Source: an uncultured bacterium (GTDB lineage: Bacteria; Cyanobacteriota; Vampirovibrionia; Gastranaerophilales; Gastranaerophilaceae). Taken from it: a stretch of 49,060 nt of DNA. The translations under genes and the position numbers were made by a program. Of the stretch, positions 48,232 through 49,060 are shown one piece after another. Within the stretch, counting starts at the first letter, position 1. Each line of letters starts with the position of its first letter. The stretch covers positions 1-49,060 of the forward strand of contig CADBXV010000005.1 of the NCBI GenBank assembly GCA_902798645.1, read 5' to 3'. A model generated the notes under the pieces. The model did no database searches. It saw only the letters and a program-made list of their open reading frames with translations, and had not been told where the DNA came from.

Positions 48232-48932
48232 AGATTTGCATAAGCTTTATCAAGGAGCAGCTCGATTCTTCTTGTAAGAGTTCCGTCACCATATTTTCTC
48301 ATAAGATTTTGTGCTGCTTCAAGTTCGGTTATGGCTAGTATAGGATTTGAATTCATTGTGATTTTTGCTATTTCCATTCTTATACCGCACAACATAAACT
48401 CATAATGGTCTTTGCTTAATGGTTTTCTTGTTATTGTTTTATATTTTTGAACGGCTTTTTTATAATTTTTAACAATATCCAATAATGCAAGTTTTTCTTC
48501 ATAGAGTGCTTTTAAATGCTTAGGACTTCCGTATTCTGTTGCTCTGTAAAGCTGGTTTAAATCGTCCGCTCTTGCCATTATGTGAATAGGGTCTTTAGAT
48601 TTTTTTGCAACTGCAAGTCCTCTTTGTGCAAAATGTTCTATCAAAACCGGATTATTTGGATTGCTTTTTATCAATATTCCATACAGTATTGATGCTAAAT
48701 CAAATCTGTTTTGATTTACTAATGATTCCGCAAAATTACCGCCCTTAGAATTCATTAGATATTTTTGTCCTTGGTATTCAAAACTGTCGCCAATAAACCT
48801 TACTGTAGATGCAAAAGACCTTGTATCTACCTCTTGTCCTCTTTTTATTGATTTATGAGTATTATTATACAGTTGTTTGAATATTTTCAAAGCATCATCT
48901 GTTATTTTTAAAGTATTTTCTATGTATGCCAT
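48228..48932 (-). CDS. Helical orphan protein, possibly TPR-like
   Basis: This 234-residue protein is not recognised. It is almost wholly alpha-helical and hydrophilic, with units such as FDLASILYGILIKSNPNNPV and ITELEAAQNLMRKYGDG, which resemble degenerate TPR-like helical hairpins. No signal peptide, membrane segment or catalytic motif is seen. I start it at the ATG at 48932 (AAGGTAAG upstream), since 25 further codons up to 49007 look unlike protein. A TAGACCA palindrome lies about 70 bp upstream. Confidence 0.6.
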   Translation of the reverse strand: MAYIENTLKITDDALKIFKQLYNNTHKSIKRGQEVDTRSFASTVRFIGDSFEYQGQKYLMNSKGGNFAESLVNQNRFDLASILYGILIKSNPNNPVLIEHFAQRGLAVAKKSKDPIHIMARADDLNQLYRATEYGSPKHLKALYEEKLALLDIVKNYKKAVQKYKTITRKPLSKDHYEFMLCGIRMEIAKITMNSNPILAITELEAAQNLMRKYGDGTLTRRIELLLDKAYANL

Positions 48933-48999
48933 CTTAAATCTTACCTTACTTATATAAAGTATTTTTGCGTTTAGAAATTGCCTTTTTTTAAACGGATTA

Positions 49000-49020
49000 T
49001 AGACCATGTGGTCTATTTTT
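49000..49020. terminator. TAGACCA palindrome with T-run (terminator or operator)
   Basis: TAGACC-atgt-GGTCTA is followed on the plus strand by TTTTTATTTTT. It could be a plus-strand terminator, but no plus-strand gene ends just before it. It could equally be an operator upstream of the minus-strand gene. Nothing else is recognisable to the end of the window. Confidence 0.3.
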
Positions 49021-49060
49021 TATTTTTAATTAAGTAAAATTATAATCCTTTGATTGATGA

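Noticed and set aside
1-49060. tRNA or rRNA genes
   Set aside because: Reading both strands for T-loop (GGTTCRA) and cloverleaf patterns gave nothing convincing; a tRNA search program would be needed to exclude a divergent one.

Overview
The window is AT-rich bacterial DNA using the standard code. It most resembles a non-photosynthetic cyanobacterial relative (Melainabacteria/Vampirovibrionia, Gastranaerophilales-like). That placement is an inference from four things: the efp-accB-accC gene order, MenA-like and UppP-like enzymes next to flagellar and flagellin-glycosylation genes, many paralogous orphan proteins with a short aromatic-basic N-terminal motif, and HLR1-like (RpaB-type) direct repeats upstream of several genes. 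A marker-gene or 16S match would settle it. I see no tRNA, rRNA, CRISPR array, prophage or transposase.

Layout. 1-2.8 kb: yebC, ybaB and recR, then a secreted protein. 2.9-3.2 kb: a gene-free, GC-rich run of four strong hairpins. 3.2-5.7 kb: fliD behind a near-consensus sigma-28 promoter, then a ribosome hibernation factor. 5.7-8.2 kb: two tagged orphan proteins. 8.2-11.9 kb (minus): a P-loop kinase, yidD, deoC, uppP, queD and a GGDEF protein. 12.3-20.7 kb: a sugar aminotransferase, a kinase-like orphan, a UbiA/MenA prenyltransferase, an HNH-nuclease orphan, a 5-formyl-THF cyclo-ligase, ilvD and a glycine-zipper orphan. 20.8-31.2 kb: a TrmB-like regulator, then a long minus-strand run with a secreted protein, a Maf/DUF115 protein, three small tagged proteins, a tandem pair of secreted paralogs, a TPR protein, accC, accB and efp. 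31.4-40.5 kb: a tagged orphan, comFC, an EmrB-type MFS exporter, a TPR-glycosyltransferase, a divergent prephenate dehydratase, an MlaA-alpha/beta-hydrolase fusion, a small membrane protein and a glutaredoxin. 40.5-49 kb: tlyA, tatD, pncC, a second Maf/DUF115 protein, dtd, a phosphohexomutase, gtrA and an orphan.

How the parts fit. FliD, the two Maf proteins, the TPR-glycosyltransferase and perhaps the DegT aminotransferase suggest a glycosylated flagellum. EF-P, AccB and AccC form a translation/fatty-acid block. IlvD and MTHFS are translationally coupled.

Most unusual signal. Nine otherwise unrelated, uncharacterised proteins carry one short motif (hydrophobic/polar residue, then F-[RK]-[AG], or F-G-R) about 15-50 residues from the N-terminus, after an Asn/Ser/Tyr-rich leader. 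They include a protein-kinase-like protein, an HNH nuclease, a glycine-zipper protein and a lipobox protein. No housekeeping protein in the window has it. It looks like a sorting or secretion tag. Several of these genes also have 10-bp-period direct repeats upstream. A second general signal is that about eight genes have a -10 box ending 6-7 nt before the start codon, which predicts leaderless mRNAs. Several families of dispersed palindromic repeats fill the longer intergenic gaps.
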